A stretch of DNA of 64,000 nucleotides from Candidula unifasciata (lineage: Eukaryota > Mollusca > Gastropoda > Stylommatophora > Geomitridae): contig CAJHNH020003139.1 in assembly GCA_905116865.2 (NCBI GenBank), forward strand, positions 614,986 through 678,985, read 5' to 3'. Positions 23,600-34,391 of this stretch are shown here, piece after piece (position 1 is the first letter of the stretch; each line of letters starts with the position of its first letter). The notes under the pieces are model-generated. The model worked only from the letters and a program-made list of their open reading frames with translations. It was not told where the DNA came from and did no database searches. Position numbers and translations under genes: made by a program.

Positions 23600-25125
23600 C
23601 AGGAACTGAGTGGCTGTCTAGTGTGCTAGGATGAGAGTGACGCAAAGTTCTGGTTACATGATGACAGTGATGTCAGACTGAGTGGCTGTCTAGTGTGCTA
23701 GGATGAGAGTGACGCAAAGTTCTGGTTACATGATGACAGTGATGTCAGACTGAGTGGCTGTCTAGTGTGCTAGGATGAGAGTGACGCAAAGTTCTGGTTA
23801 CATGATGACAGTGATGTCAGACTGAGTGGCTGTCTAGTGTGCTAGGATGAGAGTGACGCAAAGTTCTGGTTACATGATGACAGTGATGTCAGACTGAGTG
23901 GCTGTCTAGTGTGCTAGGATGAGAGTGACGCAAAGTTCTGGTTACATGATGACAGTGATGTCAGACTGAGTGGCTGTCTAGTGTGCTAGCATGAGAGTGA
24001 CGCAAAGTTCTGGTTACATGATGACAGTGATGTCAGACTGAGTGGCTGTCTAGTGTGCTAGGATGAGAGTGACGCAAAGTTCTGGTTACATGATGACAGT
24101 GATGTCAGACTGAGTGGCTGTCTAGTGCGCTAGGATGAGAGTGACGCAAAGTTCTGGTTACATGATGACAGTGATGTCAGACTGAGTGGCTGTCTAGTGT
24201 GCTAGGATGAGAGTGACGCAAAGTTCTGGTTACATGATGACAGTGATGTCAGACTGAGTGGCTGTCTAGTGTGCTAGGATGAGAGTGACGCAAAGTTCTG
24301 GTTACATGATGACAGTGATGTCAGACTGAGTGGCTGTCTAGTGTGCTAGGATGAGAGTGACGCAAAGTTCTGGTTACATGATGACAGTGATGTCAGAGTG
24401 AGTGGCTGTCTAGTGTGCTAGCATGAGAGTGACGCAAAGTTCTGGTTACATGATGACAGTGATGTCAGACTGAGTGGCTGTCTAGTGTGCTAGGATGAGA
24501 GTGACGCAAAGTTCTAGTTACATGATGACAGTGATGTCAGACTGAGTGGCTGTCTAGTGTGCTAGGATGAGAGTGAGGCAAAGTTCTGGTTACATGATGA
24601 CAGTGATGTCAGACTGAGTGGCTGTCTAGTGTGCTAGCATGAGAGTGACGCAAAGTTCTGGTTACATGATGACAGTGATGTCAGACTGAGTGGCTGTCTA
24701 GTGTGCTAGGATGAGAGTGACGCAAAGTTCTGGTTACATGATGACAGTGATGTCAGACTGAGTGGCTGTCTAGTGTGCTAGGATGAGAGTGACGCAAAGT
24801 TCTGGTTACATGATGACAGTGATGTCAGACTGAGTGGCTGTCTAGTGTGCTAGGATGAGAGTGACGCAAAGTTCTGGTTACATGATGACAGTGATGTCAG
24901 AGTGAGTGGCTGTCTAGTGTGCTAGCATGAGAGTGACGCAAAGTTCTGGTTACATGATGACAGTGATGTCAGACTGAGTGGCTGTCTAGTGTGCTAGGAT
25001 GAGAGTGACGCAAAGTTCTGGTTACATGATGACAGTGATGTCAGAGTGAGTGGCTGTCTAGTGTGCTAGGATGAGAGTGACGCAAAGTTCTGGTTACATG
25101 ATGACAGTGATGTCAGAGTGAGTGA
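23600..25125. repeat. 72-bp tandem array, about 21 copies
   Basis: Unit opens GACTGAGTGGCTGTCTAGTG and includes GAGAGTGACGCAAAGTTCTG and CATGATGACAGTGATGTCA. Copies are almost identical (variants GGATGAG/GCATGAG, AGACTGAG/AGAGTGAG), implying recent expansion or homogenisation. Stops occur in the unit. Confidence 0.97.
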
Positions 25126-25489
25126 AATTGAATGTATACAACATCGATAACTGGTGGTCAAGGCTTTGACCTTACAGAAAATGGGTCACTCTGTAGTGAC
25201 TCCATTCTTGTGCCAGGAGAAGTCACAAAATGCCATTAACAAACTAGTGGACAAACAGTTTGTCCTGGCAAAAAACAGAAACATGCACAAGCAGTAAATG
25301 AGTAAGGCAGCCTTTAGTCATCACAACACTCACCATTTATAATTGATTGAACTAGTCAGTCAAGACAAGCTGGCCATAAAGCAAAACTATTACAGAAGGC
25401 ACATTACAAGCATGGATACAGATTCCACCCACTGTTTTCTGAATATCATGACACAAACCACTGTGGATCTAGAAAAAAGCTATTCCACA
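25126..25489. other. Intron, no feature recognised
   Basis: A plain stretch between two arrays. Nothing coding or repetitive seen. Confidence 0.4.
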
Positions 25490-26905
25490 TGAAATACACA
25501 GCTCACCGTGATGCACCAAGCTGCACAGCTCACAGTGATGCACCAAGCTGCACAGCTCACAGTGATGCACCAAGCTACACATCTCATAGTGATGCACCAA
25601 GCTGCACAGCTCACAGTGATGCACCAAGCTACACATCTCATAGTGATGCACCAAGCTGCACAGCTCACAGTGATGCACCAAGCTACACATCTCATAGTGA
25701 TGCACCAAGCTACACAGCTCACAGTGATGCACCAAGCTACACAGCTCACAGTGATGCACCAAGCTACACATCTCATAGTGATACACCAAGCTACACAGCT
25801 CATAGTGATACACCAAGCTACACAGCTCACAGTGATACACCAAGCTACACATCTCATAGTGATACACCAAGCTACACATCTCATAGTGATACACCAAGCT
25901 ACACAGCTCACAGTGATACACCAAGCTACACAGCTCACAGTGATACACCAAGCTACACAGCTCATAGTGATACACCAAGCTACACAGCTCACAGTGATGC
26001 ACCAAGCTACACAGCTCATAGTGATACACCAAGCTACACATCTCATAGTGATGCACCAAGCTACACATCTCATAGTGATACACCAAGCTACAAAGCTCAT
26101 AGTGATACACCAAGCTACACAGCTCACAGTGATACACCAAGCTACACATCTCATAGTGATACACCAAGCTACACAGCTCATAGTGATGCACCAAGCTACA
26201 CATCTCACAGTGATGCACCAAGCTACACATCTCACAGTGATACACCAAGCTACACAGCTCACAGTGATGCACCAAGCTACACAGCTCACAGTGATACACC
26301 AAGCTACACATCCCACAGTGATACACCAAGCTACACAGCTCACAGTGATGCACCAAGCTACACAGCTCACAGTGATACACCAAGCTACACATCCCACAGT
26401 GATACACCAAGCTACACAGCTCACAGTGATGCACCAAGCTACACAGCTCACAGTGATACACCAAGCTACACAGCTCACAGTGATACACCAAGCTACACAG
26501 CTCATAGTGATACACCAAGCTACACAGCTCATAGTGATACACCAAGCTACACATCCCACAGTGATACACCAAGCTACACAGCTCACAGTGATACACCAAG
26601 CTACACAGCTCATAGTGATACACCAAGCTACACAGCTCACAGTGATGCACCAAGCTACACAGCTCACAGTGATACACCAAGCTACACAGCTCACAGTGAT
26701 ACACCAAGCTACACAGCTCACAGTGATGCACCAAGCTACACATCTCACAGTGATGCACCAAGCTACACATCTCACAGTGATGCACCAAGCTACACAGCTC
26801 ACAGTGATACACCAAGCTACACATCTCACAGTGATGCACCAAGCTACACAGCTCACAGTGATGCACCAAGCTACACAGCTCACAGTGATGCACCAAGCTG
26901 CTCAG
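25490..26905. repeat. 27-bp tandem array, about 52 copies; stop-free in several frames
   Basis: Unit: CACCAAGCTACACAGCTCAC plus AGTGATG. Because 27 is a multiple of 3, frames stay open on both strands (497, 471, 508 and 467 residues), for example (SDTPSYTAH)n on + and (CELCSLVYH)n on -. Variation: GATGCA/GATACA, GCT/TCT, CACAGT/CATAGT, TGC/TAC. Multiple overlapping open frames on both strands with no splice context argue for a minisatellite. A Ser/Thr/Pro-rich secreted repeat protein cannot be excluded by sequence alone, but no promoter, signal peptide or domain is seen. Confidence 0.93.
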
Positions 26906-27296
26906 CTTCTGGCACCAAGCTGATATCAGGAAGTAATAAATACAACAAAAACTTTGACAAGCAAGTTCAGTGGCAGGAATAAGAAAGACACACACAAATA
27001 TAACTAAACCTTTTGACTAAAATTGGTGTTGTATTTAATAAGTTGTTGATAAAGACATTGGTCAGAATGTTTCATTGTATTTGTGCACATCTTTTCCATT
27101 CCCTCAGTTAAGCTTTCTAGTCACAGATTGTGTTGTGTTTAGTTCTACTGAGCTCAGAACTTTAGGCACAAAACTTTGGATTTCAGACCGTATGTCGAAA
27201 TTGCTTTGGCAAATTGTGGCCATAAGCAAACAACACATTCAGACTTGAATGACTTAATGTACTGCCTAGGTTGTCTGCCATATTGGATCAGAAGTC
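26906..27296. other. Intron, no feature recognised
   Basis: Nothing coding or repetitive seen between two arrays. Confidence 0.4.
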
Positions 27297-27450
27297 TCAC
27301 ACTGGTGAGAACACTGGTGAGAACACTGGTGAGAACACTGGTGAGAACACTAATGAGAACACTGGTGAGAACACTGGTGAGAAAGAACACTGGTGAGAAA
27401 GAACACTGGTGAGAACACTGGTGAGAACACTGGTGAGAACACTGGTGAGA
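27297..27450. repeat. 12-bp tandem array (ACTGGTGAGAAC), about 12 copies
   Basis: Perfect 12-mers with two 15-bp variants (GGTGAGAAAGAACACT). Every unit contains GGTGAGAA, a good 5' splice-site match. The resemblance to the C2H2 zinc-finger linker codons (TGEK) is coincidental: no Cys/His fingers are present. Confidence 0.95.
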
Positions 27451-27580
27451 ATAATGTCAATGGAAGAGCTGCAGGTTAAGAATCTTCCAGTCATAAAGAC
27501 TCAAGACAAGATAATGGAAGTTTATGTTGTATATCAAAAGAATAGGTGGAATAGAAATAGTAACTGTGTGTGGGCAAAAG

Positions 27581-27625
27581 AGGTGGGGGGGGGGAGGAGG
27601 AGAGAGGGGGGGGGGGGAGAGTGTA
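27581..27625. repeat. G-rich tract
   Basis: Two G runs separated by AGGAGGAGAGAG. Confidence 0.9.
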
Positions 27626-28047
27626 TGAGGAAAGCTTGCAACAAATAATAGTAAAACATCATCATCATCTAAATATCAGAAAAGAAAGAATATTGGAGAG
27701 TCTAGATCACAGATGTCAGCTCCAGGCAAGGCATGTGTAGAAAAAGAAGATTAAGCAGGAGAAAAAGTAGCAGAAAAAGAACAAAGAAAATAAAAGTAAA
27801 CTTGTAGCAGAAGAAGCCTGGCAAAGTCTCCTTTTATTTCCTGGCATATTGTTTTCTAATCTTCTTTTTTTCTCACCACATTTAGAATTTTTTTGTAGGC
27901 ATTTTATTTCTGTTGTTTCTTTTAGTCTTTTTTCTTTGCTGTTAGTGTTCAGATAAACTGTTGACAGCATACTGTTAAAAGGTATTTTTTTTAAAAGCCT
28001 TTTTTTTCATTACATTAATTTGCATGTTTTTATTGCCACTTTTGTAG

Positions 28048-28193
28048 GGCTGGCACACTGCAGACACCTGAAGACAGTGCGTACACACCTGTCTGGCCTC
28101 GTGTTCCACAATATTGTGGCAGCAGATAGTCCTGTGGATGCTAGTCAGGGACTTACTCCCAAGATGTGGCAACAGCTGTGCAATAATGGTGTT
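28048..28193 (+). CDS. SGSM exon 2 of window: pre-TBC segment
   Basis: Visible residues 49-97. Acceptor TTTTGTAG, donor GTT|GTAAGT. Enters in phase 1 from exon 1 (split Arg codon) and leaves in phase 0. The peptide reads LAHCRHLKTVRTHLSGLVF, then HNIVAADSPVDASQG and LTPKMWQQLCNNGV. It forms the conserved stretch just before the TBC domain in SGSM proteins and leads directly into the TBC start encoded by exon 3. The 18.75-kb intron before it is the longest visible. The last 20 bases of this exon plus its donor recur as decayed tandem copies in the following intron (29090-29815). Confidence 0.9.
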
Positions 28194-28334
28194 GTAAGTC
28201 TTGCACTGTATAATTTTTATGATAACCCTTCTGCCCCAAGAAACTCTTAGGCAAAAAGCCATGAACCCGGTAATTTCCAGGGAAAAATTCATAAACAGCC
28301 ATTTTAAAAGGTCACTAATAAGTTGTTTTTTTTT

Positions 28335-28645
28335 AAATTATGAATGAAAAAGATAAACCAAGAGGTTTTGAAAGAGGCTGGAGACCTAAGACAACTAATC
28401 ACAGACATCAGAAGGAGACAGTCATAATTCTTCGGCCACATTATGAGAAGAGGGAAAATGGAACATGTGGTGACCACTGGAAAGATCTGTGGAAGGAGGG
28501 ATAGGGGAAGACAACGAGAGAAAATTCTTGACAATCTTGTTGCATGGCATGGAGGTGTGTCAGCACACGAACTGATCCATGCTGCAGGAGTTCGCAGATT
28601 GATGATCGCCCACGCCAGTCAGCAAGGCACCAGATGATGATGATG
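28335..28645 (+). mobile_element. LINE ORF2 C-terminal tail, 5' truncated
   Basis: The + strand reads FGHIMRRGKMEHVVTTGKIC, then GRRDRGRQREKILDNL and a tail ending ASQQGT, matching the FGHIxR...GKxxGRRxRGRxR end of many invertebrate non-LTR ORF2 proteins. The copy ends in GATGATGATG repeats, the usual simple tail of this family. A second copy is at 59955-60275. Confidence 0.8.
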
Positions 28646-28870
28646 CACATTTTAAAAATTGTTTACTAAATATATAAGGAGGTTGGGGAGGACTTATCAT
28701 TCATCATCAATAAACATGAAATCACCATTACATTTCTTTGAGCCTAACAAATGCGTACATTGTACAGTCATTCATACTGTTGCTGTGTGACCCAGAAATT
28801 ATCCAGCTACTAAGAATGAGTGAAAATTATGATGTAATAATTGCTTAAATAAAGCTTTTTTATTTAAAAT

Positions 28871-28915
28871 ACCCCCCCCCCCCCCCCTTTTCCCCCCGCC
28901 CCCACCCCGCACCAC
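28871..28915. repeat. Poly-C tract
   Basis: About 17 C then TTTT and further C-rich bases. Confidence 0.95.
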
Positions 28916-29089
28916 ACAACAAATTTAATGAAACCTGGGGCTCCTAAACATTGAACAGATGCAAACGATTCCTGCACCACTATCTAGGCTTGTCTGACAC
29001 AGGCCAATGATGATTTAGCAGGTTTGACATGGATTTATACCGAACAATGATGCCAGACTAGCAGCATCTTGGGACAAAAGGGTTCAGTA

Positions 29090-29815
29090 TTAGAATATGT
29101 AACGATGATCTTGTAAGTTTTATACTGTGCAGTAATAGTGTTAAGTTTTGTAAACAGAGTCTTACGCTCCAAGATGTAGTAACCTCTTTCTTTCTTCTTC
29201 TTGTGCCCTTTGTCTCCAAATGAAGCATAGGCCTTTAGCCAACTCACACCAGGTCATTCTATACTTTTATGTCACATGCAGATGCCCATCCTCCCATTTG
29301 TTTTTTAACTTCACTCTCTAGTTCTTTTCTCAATGTTTTTTTGGTCTCAGTTTTTTTGCCTCTGTTGATTCCAGTATAAGAACATTTTAGTTATATTCTT
29401 CTGAGACTCAGTGAGTGTCCTATCCAGTGGCGACATCTTTTCTTCACCTCTTGATTCACTAGAAGTTGTTTAGTTCTTGCCACTAGTGATTCTATGATAC
29501 CATTTAATTCCTAAATGTGGCAGTAATTGTGTTGTAGTTCTAGTTCTATGAAGTAATGGTGTTCAGTCTTATAGTGTGCAGTAAGGTGTTGTAGGTCTTA
29601 CACTGTGCAATAATTGTGTGAAATTTTGTAGTGTGCTATAATGGTGTTGTAAGTCCTGTAGTATGCAGTAATACCATTGTGAGTCTTAGCAGTAATGGCT
29701 TTGTAAGTCATGTATTGTGTAATAATTGTCTTGTTAAGTCTTTATAGTGTGCCATGTTAATGTTGTTAAGTCTTGTAATGTGCAACCATGGTGTTGTTAA
29801 GTCTGTGTTTAACCT
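29090..29815 (+). repeat. Decayed tandem repeat derived from exon 2 end and its donor
   Basis: Units of about 30-35 bp resemble GTGCAATAATGGTGTTGTAA, the last bases of exon 2 plus the start of its intron. One copy is identical over ATAATGGTGTTGTAAGTC (near 29638-29655). A piece from further inside exon 2 is also copied at 29159-29190 (CTCCAAGATGTAGTAACCTC against CTCCCAAGATGTGGCAACAG) and at 29500-29530. Many units retain a GTAAGT-like donor. A LINE tail fragment (29190-29325, minus strand; AACTCACACCAGGTCATTCT, related to 19362-19490) interrupts the array. Confidence 0.75.
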
Positions 29816-30060
29816 GATAGATATAATCAGAGTACTTTACTCTACAGGTATAGTAGCTATGTTTTTAATCCTGCTGGTATAGTTGTTGCATTTAATCATG
29901 GAGCTATTGTTATGTTTAACTATACAAGGTTAGTTGCTGTGTTTAACGCTACAGATGTTATTGTTATGTTTAACTATACAAGGTTAGTTGCTGTGTTTAA
30001 CGCTACAGATGTTATTGTTCTGTTTAACCAAACAGGTATAGTTATAACCCTGGAGCTCTT
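29816..30060 (+). repeat. Acceptor-like repeat, left block
   Basis: Loose units of about 35-65 bp built on TGTTTAACTATACAGGTATA and TTGTTATGTTTAAC. The same repeat resumes at 31950 and runs into the exon 3 acceptor, so the 1.9 kb between the blocks is probably inserted sequence. Confidence 0.8.
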
Positions 30061-30129
30061 TGATATAAAACAGGTTGGGATATCACGCCACTGTGTATAC
30101 CATCTCACAATCTAATAAGTGTCTATTGT

Positions 30130-30560
30130 TTTTAATTAATTAAAGTCATTCCTTTCTGGGTCTAGCACTAGTTAGGTCTCTGATGGTTTGAACAACGGAT
30201 CAACATCATGGCAAAAGTGTGCCGTTCTCCTTCTAACTCAAGCCTGAGTCCGAAGAATCTCAGGGCAATGCACAAACTCCTTTGCACAAGGCGAGGATCC
30301 TGAACTACTTTGTGTAAATATTAAACTCAAAATTTTGCCCAGGCAGTGCCATTAGGCTTCTCTTTTCGATTTCCAACTGCCAAGGATCTTTTAAATGCAC
30401 AACAATGCGCACAGGCGTCCGATCTTACTACCAAAAGACCAGGGTAAATTACTAGAAGTCCACGTGAAAAAATCTCACTTTCACTAGGGCCTGAAGCCTA
30501 GATCTCCAGCACTCAAGGCAGATGCCATGCCTCGATACCACTCAGGCCCCCTCCCCACTG
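30130..30560 (-). mobile_element. tRNA-derived SINE, minus strand
   Basis: Reading the minus strand from 30545, GGCCTGAGTGGTATCGAGGC resembles a tRNA 5' part with a box A-like CCTGAGTGGTA; GGAGATCTAGGCTTC follows at box-B distance. The body extends to about 30130. It sits inside the split acceptor-like repeat. Confidence 0.6.
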
Positions 30561-30684
30561 GCAGTCAAGTCTCTCAGAAACCAGTAACTTTTAACAAAGT
30601 TATGATAACTCACTGAATGTATGATTTCCTAGTGTCATCAGGCATGTTTAATTTGGATGAACACATGATGATGTTGAATTGATG

Positions 30685-30960
30685 ATGTAAGACGAATAAA
30701 TGAATGAATGAACGAACTTTATTTTCAAAGGGTCACAAATTGGGCACGCAGGCCCGTCTTACATTCGGCCCTTCTAGTCAACCATCTTTCGCACAGCAGT
30801 TGTATTTTACTAATAAAGCATGTTATGATCATATGATCAAGGTCACTCTCATTCAACTAATGAATCACTCGCTCAGTAAATACCAGCACAAAGTCTGAAC
30901 AATTCTCAGTCAACCACTTGGAGACTGTAACCCATAAGGTTTGCCCCTGATTCATAAGTA
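30685..30960 (-). mobile_element. Retroelement 3' end with (ATTC)n tail, minus strand
   Basis: On the minus strand the sequence runs GGGCCGAATGTAAGACGG ... CCCTTTGAAAATAAAGTTCG followed by TTCATTCATTCATT. An AATAAA signal just before an ATTC-type simple tail is typical of CR1-like LINEs or SINEs using their tail. The 5' limit is not clear. Confidence 0.55.
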
Positions 30961-31053
30961 TGAGTTATGTATGCTCTGCTGGCACACTACATCGGCACAA
31001 AGTGCGAACAGTTCACCCCAGTCTCCACAACTGGACAGAACAAAATACATCTT

Positions 31054-31292
31054 CTCTGTCCTGATAGCTGGTATGGTCTCTGTCCTGATAGCTGGTATGG
31101 TCTCTCTCCTGATAGCTGGTATGGTCTCTCTCCTGATAGCTGGTATGGTCTCTCTCCTGATAGCTGGTATGGTCTCTGTGCTGATAGCTGGTATGGTCTC
31201 TCTCCTGATAGCTGGTATGGTCTCTGTGCTGATAGCTGGTATGGTTTCTCTCCTGATAGCTGGTATGGTCTCTCTCCTGATAGCTGGTATGG
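31054..31292. repeat. 24-bp tandem array, about 10 copies
   Basis: Unit: CTGATAGCTGGTATGGTCTC plus TCTC/TGTC. Stop-free in several frames on both strands, giving false ORFs of 111-149 residues. Confidence 0.95.
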
Positions 31293-31299
31293 ACACCTC

Positions 31300-31948
31300 T
31301 TGCCCGAACATGCAGAATCCATCTTTCACTAATACTGTGACCAACTTCTGGTGACTCTCTATCCCAGAGACCCCAACCATCTGAGAGTTTATGGTAGTCA
31401 CAACAAATTAGTGAATACAATCCAGAATATCATCTGATACCTTGTTTCACTTGGAAGTATCCTCTGACTCCTTTCCGTCACCGCCTCGTGCTGATTTTAA
31501 CACACAGCTACCATAAGTCAACAAGCGTAACATGCACTAATGCTGACGTCACCACACATGGGCCAACCCTTACTCCATCCTCCAGTGAATATCTACACTA
31601 AAACATTTAGAACTCCATTTTTTAATACACCAAATTCAACTAGACCATGCTGACGATCCGACAGAATAAAACACATGATTAAAACGGCACACAACATAAA
31701 CAAGCATTCAAACTCTTTCACTGACTGAAGGCAACTGAATCAGACTACCACGTGATTCGTCTGCCAACAGACACTCTCATGTAAGTGTGGCCATACCCTT
31801 GGAATCTGTCAATCTTACATGAAATAACTTTCACACTCCTTCAGTGGCCCAAGTGTCCACGCTCACTTCTCACTTAGGTAAATCATTTCACGAACAGTAA
31901 CGTGTATTTTCTCACCCTCTGACCTCTGGTATAAATACCCAGTTGGCA
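31300..31948. other. Probable inserted sequence, unidentified
   Basis: Non-repetitive, somewhat higher in C+A than the surrounding intron, and bounded by the two blocks of the acceptor-like repeat. No domain or terminal repeat was recognised. Confidence 0.35.
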
Positions 31949-32157
31949 CACATAGCTATTATTGTTATATTTAACTATTCAGTTTACCTATAACTATACA
32001 GGTATAGTTTTTGTTATGTTCAACTATACAGGTATAGTTGTTTCTAAACCTGGTGCAATTATTGTTAAGTTTAACTATACAGGTAAAGTTGTTTCTAACC
32101 CTGGTGCAGTTATTATGTTTAACTATACAGGCATAGTTGTTGTGTTTAACCCTGCAG
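31949..32157 (+). repeat. Acceptor-like repeat, right block, ending at exon 3
   Basis: Units with AACTATACAGGTATAGTT and TTTCTAACCCTGGTGCA repeat up to the exon 3 border (TTTAACCCTGCAG|GTA). Several units contain CAG|GTA in the same context as the true acceptor, so this repeat contains look-alike 3' splice sites. Confidence 0.8.
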
Positions 32158-32226
32158 GTAACAGACTCAGCGGAGGTGTACAGGCTAGTCTACTTTGGGG
32201 GCGTTTCACATGAGCTTCGAAAACAG
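32158..32226 (+). CDS. SGSM exon 3 of window: start of TBC domain
   Basis: Visible residues 98-120 (23 codons, phase 0 at both ends). Acceptor TAACCCTGCAG, donor CAG|GTCAGT. Encodes VTDSAEVYRLVYFGGVSHEL then RKQ, the conserved opening of the TBC domain (VYxGGxxHxLR), where the first helices bind the Rab substrate. It joins exon 4 as HELRKQ|VWPYLLGHYKFG, the classic TBC signature. The start was chosen at GTA because it keeps the frame open from exon 2; the alternative AG at 32169-32170 would give a two-base incoming phase that does not match exon 2. Confidence 0.9.
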
Positions 32227-32491
32227 GTCAGTGATCTTGCTGTCACAAATTCTAATTAATTCGCTGGCTGGTGTTGCACCAAACATTTTATACAATTGAT
32301 ACATGGACAGTAAGCAGACAAACAGTGATTAACAAGGGCCATCATAACGGCACTTCAGATAAATCCTTAGGTGCCAAGATCCCAATAGCTTCACATGCAT
32401 ACAACGATCAGTCACAGTCTCCAATCCTGTGTTGATTAGCCAAAACGTTTTGTGCACTTAACTCTCTCAGTACTCTAAGAGATTACATTAA

Positions 32492-32690
32492 CTCATTGTG
32501 TTCTTAGAAGTTGTTACTTTGGGTAATCAGTATTTGGGTCTGAGGAGTTTAAACAATAGTACTGAGGGACAGGTAGGGTTAAAACAAAAGTTATGCTTAG
32601 TGGAGGGGTATAACAACTGGATGAAACATAAGGAGTTCAGAAAGCAACCAAGGTGCTGTGAGTTGCTTGGGAGGGAATGAGTTAATGACA
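32492..32690. mobile_element. Possible short TTAA-flanked MITE
   Basis: TTAACTCATT at 32493-32502 is mirrored by AATGAGTTAA near 32677-32686, leaving about 190 bp with TTAA at both ends. Only ten bases pair well, so this is tentative. The stretch 32227-32491 before it shows nothing else. Confidence 0.35.
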
Positions 32691-32694
32691 TGTT

Positions 32695-33512
32695 CATTAC
32701 ACCCGTTTGTCCAACAACCTGGGCAGAGGTAGGCAGTCATGCTACAGTCATATGTCCAACAACCTGGGCAGAGGTAGGCAGTCATGCTACAGCCCTTTGT
32801 CCAACAACCTGGGCAGAGGTAGGCAGTCATGCCACACCCATTTGTTTAGCATACTGGGCAAGGGTAGGCAGTCATGCTACAGTCATTTGTCCAACAACCT
32901 GGGCAGAGGTAGGTAGTCATGCTACAGCCATTTGTGCAACAAGCTGGGCAGGGGTAGGCAGTCATGCTACAGCCATATGTCCAACAAGCTGGGCAGAGGT
33001 AGGCAGTCATGCTACAACCATTTGTCCAAAAACCTGGGCAGAGGTAGGCAGTCATGCTACAGCCATATGTCCAACAAGCTGGGCAGAGGTAGGCAGTCAT
33101 GCTACAGCCATATGTCCAACAAGCTGGGCAGAGGTAGGCAGTCATGCTACAACCATTCGTCCAAAAACCTGGGCAGAGGTAGGCAGTCATGCTACAGCCA
33201 TATGTCCAACAAGCTGGGCAGAGGTAGGCAGTCATGCTACAGCCATATGTCCAACAAGCTGGGCAGAGGTAGGCAGTCATGCTACAACCATTTGTCCAAA
33301 AACCTGGGCAGAGGTAGGCAGTCATGCTACAGCCATATGTCCAACAAGCTGGGCAGAGGTAGGCAGTCATGCTACAGCCATATGTCCAACAAGCTGGGCA
33401 GAGGTAGGCAGTCATGCTACAACCATTTGTCCAACTAGCTGGGCAGAGGTAGGCAGTCATGCTACAACCATATGTCCAACAACCTTGGCAGGGGTAGGCA
33501 GTCATGCTAGTC
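32695..33512. repeat. 45-bp tandem array, 18 copies
   Basis: Unit: CCAACAAGCTGGGCAGAGGT plus AGGCAGTCATGCTACAGCCATATGT in two parts. A three-unit higher-order pattern is visible from 32930 to 33430 (CCATATG, CCATATG, AACCATTTG...AAAAACC). Open frames of 326 (+) and 225 (-) residues are artefacts of a stop-free unit divisible by 3. Confidence 0.95.
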
Positions 33513-34391
33513 ACTGTCATCATATATTTCTATGTGTATTTTATATGGTATTGATGATGTGGCTTCTGTCCATTGTGAGACCAGTCCTAGTAATTGTGAT
33601 GCCACCCAAACAAGTCTGCACAACCATTACCTCCAACACTCAGATGACCTGGCACACAGACAAATGCTAGTCAATACACTCTTCCTATCCCAGTGCTTTT
33701 ACCTTGGATTACAATCAGAGACTGTCAGATATTGAAAAAAAAAAAAAAAAAATTTGTTGTGTATCCTTTGTAGAACATTGCAGAACCAACCTCAGCTTTC
33801 ATTTGATTCTCGATACAACTGTCGAAACTAACACAAGGTGATCTGCTGCCAGATTGCTCCAATTGGACATTAACTTTGCATAAACCTCCAGATGATTGTA
33901 ATCATCAGCACAAATATTGCAGCTCACGCAAACTTAGCTTAAGTTAATGACGTGAATGGGCGGGTCCATTGAAATGATCTCTTTTGTGAGAAAAACCTGG
34001 TCAACCAGCATGTCCTATACTAATGGAGTGGTTAAATATGACATTAATCAAACTCAGTAATTAATTAGTTGTGATCACCAGTTAACATGCTGATAAGTAA
34101 AGGCGAGGGCCATCCAACATGATCCCCGTAAATGAGTTGTGATTACATATACATCATTGACACAACGTTATGCATTGTTCACACTCATAACTGCGCTTGC
34201 CTGTCATTAGTGTATTATAGACCATCTCTAAAGAAACTAGTTAGTGCCTAATTGTCCATTATGTGAGTTTGCCAGATATGTCGTGTAACAAATGTTCTTT
34301 TCTTCTTCCTACCTGCTTGTACTTTGTGGCCAGAGTGGCTCTCTTACCCGTGTAGCCAGTAATCTAAGTTGTATTTGTCATGCATCCCAAG
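33513..34391. other. Intron before exon 4
   Basis: Poly-A at 33735-33752. No coding sequence or clear element. Confidence 0.45.

Noticed and set aside
25469..26995. 508-residue minus-strand Cys-rich frame (CELCSLVYH repeats) as a metallothionein-like or keratin-associated protein
   Set aside because: Same 27-bp minisatellite read on the other strand; frames on both strands are equally open.
27297..27420. TGEK-like sequence suggesting a C2H2 zinc-finger gene
   Set aside because: Only the 12-bp ACTGGTGAGAAC repeat is present; no Cys-Cys or His-His pairs in any frame.
32690..33670. 326-residue frame CPTSWAEVGSHATAI repeats (+) and CPACWTYGCSMTAYL repeats (-)
   Set aside because: A 45-bp unit divisible by 3 and open on both strands; no other evidence for a gene.
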